A stretch of 34,214 nucleotides of DNA from the NCBI GenBank assembly GCA_046759385.1, contig JBHICC010000027.1, forward strand, positions 1 to 34,214, written 5' to 3'. Both the position numbers and the translations under genes were made by a program. The DNA is from JBHICC01 sp046759385 (GTDB lineage: Bacteria > Pseudomonadota > Gammaproteobacteria > Acidiferrobacterales > SPGG2). Every line of letters begins with the position of its first letter. The first letter of the stretch is position 1. The notes under the pieces were generated by a model. It worked only from the letters and a program-made list of their open reading frames with translations, ran no database searches and was not told the DNA's origin. Of the stretch, positions 32,132 to 34,214 are shown piece by piece.

Positions 32132-33169
32132 ATGATCTTTAAGGAGCTGAACGGCACGCAGTGTAAGACCTATCTGGTCGGGTGTGAGAAAACACGCCAG
32201 GCGGCGCTGATTGATCCGGTAAGGGACAACATCCCCCGTTACCTCGGTTTCCTCGGCTATGAAAACTTACGCCTGGGGATTTTGATAGATACTCATACCC
32301 ATGCGGATCACGCAACGGCCAGTTTCGAGTTGCGGCGCCTCACCGGCGCGCCTCTGATCATGCATCGCCGTGCGCCGGTGCCTCGGGTTGACAACTATGT
32401 GGATGACGGCGATTCAATCCGGCTCGGTGAGCTGGAACTCAAGGCGTTACATACGCCCGGCCACACACCTGACAGCATCAGCTTGTATCTCGGCGATCGC
32501 GTGTTGACGGGTGATGTGCTGTTGGTCCGTGGCACTGGGCGTGCCGATTTCGCCGGCGGGGATGCCGGGGAGCAGTACGACGCGATCACGCACAAGCTGT
32601 TCACCTTGCCGGACGCCACTCTCGTCTTTCCGGGGCATGACTACCGTGGGAATACGCAGTCCACGATTGGTGAGGAGAAACAGCACAATCCGAGGCTCGC
32701 CGGACGTGACCGGGCAGCCTATGTTGCCTTGATGGATAGCATCGACTTTCCACTACCGAGCAAGATTCAAGAAGTGCTTCAACCCAACCAAACCGCCATC
32801 GACGATGATCAGACGGCATTCCCGGGGCTGGCCGAGTTGAATCAGGTGCGTCAACTCACCGCGGAAGAAGTACGGATGCAGCTCGAGTCTGATCCACCGC
32901 CATTGTTGCTTGATGTCCGAGAGCCTGACGAATACAGAGGAGAGCTGGGCCACATCTCGGGTAGCCTATTGATTCCGCTGAAGGAGCTCAGCCAGCGTGC
33001 CGACGAGTTGGCTGCCCACAAGGACATGCCCATTGTCGCGATCTGTCGCGCGGGCGTGCGCAGCACCACGGCCGCAGCGATCCTCACTGGCATCGGTTTC
33101 CAACGGGTGTCGAACCTCAAAGGCGGGATGCTCGACTGGAATGATCGGAACTATCCGGTGGAGAAATAG
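32132..33169 (+). CDS. Persulfide dioxygenase–rhodanese fusion
   Basis: The 345-residue protein joins an ETHE1-type metallo-beta-lactamase-fold persulfide dioxygenase (about residues 1-230) to a rhodanese domain (about 240-342). ETHE1 oxidises glutathione persulfide to sulfite; rhodanese moves sulfane sulfur, so the fusion couples sulfur transfer and oxidation in sulfide detoxification. Visible motifs are THTHADH (His55, His57, Asp59, His60), HTPGHTPDS (His107/111), GTGRADFAGGDA, LTGDVLL (Asp128) and FPGHD (His169) in the first part, and DVREPDEY plus the active-site loop ICRAGVRST (Cys305) in the second. Such fusions are known in other proteobacteria (PRF type). There is no good ribosome site, and sqr is not nearby. 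Confidence 0.9.
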   Translation: MIFKELNGTQCKTYLVGCEKTRQAALIDPVRDNIPRYLGFLGYENLRLGILIDTHTHADHATASFELRRLTGAPLIMHRRAPVPRVDNYVDDGDSIRLGELELKALHTPGHTPDSISLYLGDRVLTGDVLLVRGTGRADFAGGDAGEQYDAITHKLFTLPDATLVFPGHDYRGNTQSTIGEEKQHNPRLAGRDRAAYVALMDSIDFPLPSKIQEVLQPNQTAIDDDQTAFPGLAELNQVRQLTAEEVRMQLESDPPPLLLDVREPDEYRGELGHISGSLLIPLKELSQRADELAAHKDMPIVAICRAGVRSTTAAAILTGIGFQRVSNLKGGMLDWNDRNYPVEK

Positions 33170-33263
33170 GTTATTAATCAATAACTCATACGCATCCCTA
33201 GGTTCCTGTTGCGAGGCGTGGTATCAAAATAGCTAATACGCCGAAGAAACGGGTGCGAAGCCA

Positions 33264-33653
33264 TTGGTTGCTGTAAGAAGGCTCGGGGGGAAGGGGGGCT
33301 GGCTTGCGATTATGCCCTGGCTGCTGATCGCAGCGTGCACGCAAGCGGCGACCACCGCCAACCCGGTCGAGGCCCACAATTCGGCCGGTGAGCCGATCAG
33401 AGCGCAGCTCATTATTAAATTCACCGAAACGCAGACGGATGTCTCATCGCCTGCTGTGCTGATTAGCCTGTCGGGCGATGCGGGCGCATCGTTGGTTTAT
33501 GTGCGTGCCATGGCGACGGGTGCGCACGTGTTTGTCGTTGAGGGCGTATCGAGTCAAGACGAGTTGAATCATGTGATCAGGCGTTTGGCTATGCGAAAGG
33601 ACGTGGTTTACGTCGAGCGGGATCGCAGGATACGCCATCAGCGGCAGAAGTAA
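33264..33653 (+). CDS. Stand-alone protease-propeptide-like lipoprotein
   Basis: The 129-residue protein has a lipoprotein-type signal (WLAIMPWLLIAACTQA, Cys near residue 25) and a mature domain resembling the I9-type propeptide of subtilases. Comparison with the next gene is direct: here SLVYVRAMATGAHVFVVEGV and LAMRKDVVYVERDRRI; there LAHVRAMSTGAHVLRL and LMEDPAVEYAEPDRVI. It has no catalytic domain. It could fold or inhibit the following subtilase, or be a detached duplicate of its propeptide. It starts at a TTG; a later ATG (33312) has GGGGGG upstream but leaves a very short signal. It precedes the S8 gene by 12 bp, so the two are an operon. Confidence 0.75.
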   Translation: MVAVRRLGGKGGWLAIMPWLLIAACTQAATTANPVEAHNSAGEPIRAQLIIKFTETQTDVSSPAVLISLSGDAGASLVYVRAMATGAHVFVVEGVSSQDELNHVIRRLAMRKDVVYVERDRRIRHQRQK

Positions 33654-33665
33654 CGAGGTGTTTTT

Positions 33666-34214
33666 ATGCAATCTCCTCCGATTTGCCCCGTATGGCGGGT
33701 AACTCTCCTTGTTGTTATTGGGCTTTTGCCGTCGGCCGTGCAAGCCGGCGGCGATGTTGCCACGTTGCAAGCAGGACAGCAGTACGCGTTTTACAACTAC
33801 ACGGATCGGGTGATCGTCAAGCTACGAAGTGAGGCTAGCGCGGCCCAGAAACGTGTGATCAGCGCCGTTCGAATGGAGGCACTCAATGCCGCGGCGGGTG
33901 TAAGACTCGCGCATGTGCGGGCGATGTCGACGGGTGCCCATGTTCTAAGACTGCCCCAGCGAATGGCTTTGGGGGAAGCAGCACTGTTTGCGGAGCGGTT
34001 GATGGAAGATCCGGCGGTTGAATATGCCGAGCCTGACCGTGTGATACGCCCCCTACCACACAACCCCGGACCGCCCGATGACCCGCAATTTCTCGATCAC
34101 ACTCAATGGCATTATCTCGAACCGGCGAACGAGATCGGGGGAATAAATCTGCCCGGCGCCTGGGGCATCACGATGGGAAATGGTGGGCTCGTAGCGGCGG
34201 TGATTGACACCGGC
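33666..34214 (+). CDS. S8 family serine peptidase (subtilase), 3' end missing
   Basis: Only the first 183 residues are in the window, which ends inside the gene. A signal peptide (VTLLVVIGLLPSAVQA, cleavage near residue 27) is followed by an I9-like propeptide (about 45-135: RVIVKLRSEASAAQKRV, HVRAMSTGAHVLRLPQ, VEYAEPDRVIRPLPHN). The mature enzyme starts with PDDPQFLDHTQWHYL and INLPGAWGITMGNGGLVAAVIDTG, where the last Asp is the first member of the catalytic triad. The His and Ser lie beyond the end. GAGG lies 9 bases before the ATG. It is a secreted protease, coupled to the propeptide-like gene just upstream. Confidence 0.88.
   Translation, partial: MQSPPICPVWRVTLLVVIGLLPSAVQAGGDVATLQAGQQYAFYNYTDRVIVKLRSEASAAQKRVISAVRMEALNAAAGVRLAHVRAMSTGAHVLRLPQRMALGEAALFAERLMEDPAVEYAEPDRVIRPLPHNPGPPDDPQFLDHTQWHYLEPANEIGGINLPGAWGITMGNGGLVAAVIDTG

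Overview
The window looks like chromosomal DNA of a proteobacterium, most likely an uncultured gammaproteobacterium. The reasons are a mid-50s GC impression, strong Shine-Dalgarno sites, CCA-encoding tRNA 3' ends, and families typical of that group: DUF938 methyltransferase, DUF6164, Rap1a/Tai, bactofilins, a Crp-type regulator, an ETHE1-rhodanese fusion and DUF4864. No complete rRNA, tRNA, CRISPR array, transposase or phage module was found. Species-level placement is not possible from this sequence alone.

Layout. Positions 1-2.2 kb are worn accessory DNA: two orphan tRNA 3' halves (Val-like on the minus strand, Lys-like on the plus strand), a small hypothetical gene, a frameshifted DUF2846 remnant and one more hypothetical gene. 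Positions 2.2-5.5 kb hold an N-formylglutamate amidohydrolase-family gene, a membrane-anchored alpha/beta hydrolase and a 2OG-Fe(II) oxygenase. Positions 5.7-7.3 kb hold an FHA protein with a degenerate GGDEF domain and a CBS-pair protein. Positions 7.5-16.1 kb are mainly small-molecule metabolism and repair: HpcH/HpaI aldolase, DUF938 methyltransferase, FAD oxidoreductase, Tat-exported thioredoxin-like protein, AlkB, a broken gamma-glutamylcyclotransferase, GYD protein, a haloacetate dehalogenase-like hydrolase, an LtnD-like dehydrogenase and a RidA-family protein.

Positions 16.1-18.4 kb hold two bactofilin paralogues, with an unknown 161-residue gene and a 56-residue Cys-rich ORF between them. 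Positions 18.5-25.5 kb are envelope and signalling genes: Rap1a-like protein, HD-GYP phosphodiesterase, an OmpA/MotB plus MotA/ExbB-type motor pair with a long coiled coil, an ankyrin/peptidoglycan-binding lipoprotein next to a Crp-family regulator, an Fn3-like lipoprotein and a PagL-like barrel. Positions 25.7-29.3 kb are a minus-strand group led by a 913-residue protein that joins aminomethyltransferase (GcvT) to serine hydroxymethyltransferase (SHMT). The last 5 kb hold a twin-receiver protein, a HAD phosphatase, a DUF4864 protein, a cluster of hairpins, a persulfide dioxygenase-rhodanese fusion, and a subtilase whose start follows a stand-alone propeptide-like lipoprotein.

The clearest unusual item is the GcvT-SHMT fusion, which would link production and use of 5,10-methylene-tetrahydrofolate in one chain. 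Other good candidates are the FHA/degenerate-GGDEF protein that keeps the c-di-GMP I-site, the orphan proton-motor pair, the bactofilin locus, and the detached protease propeptide. I see no defence island or other complete multi-gene novel system.
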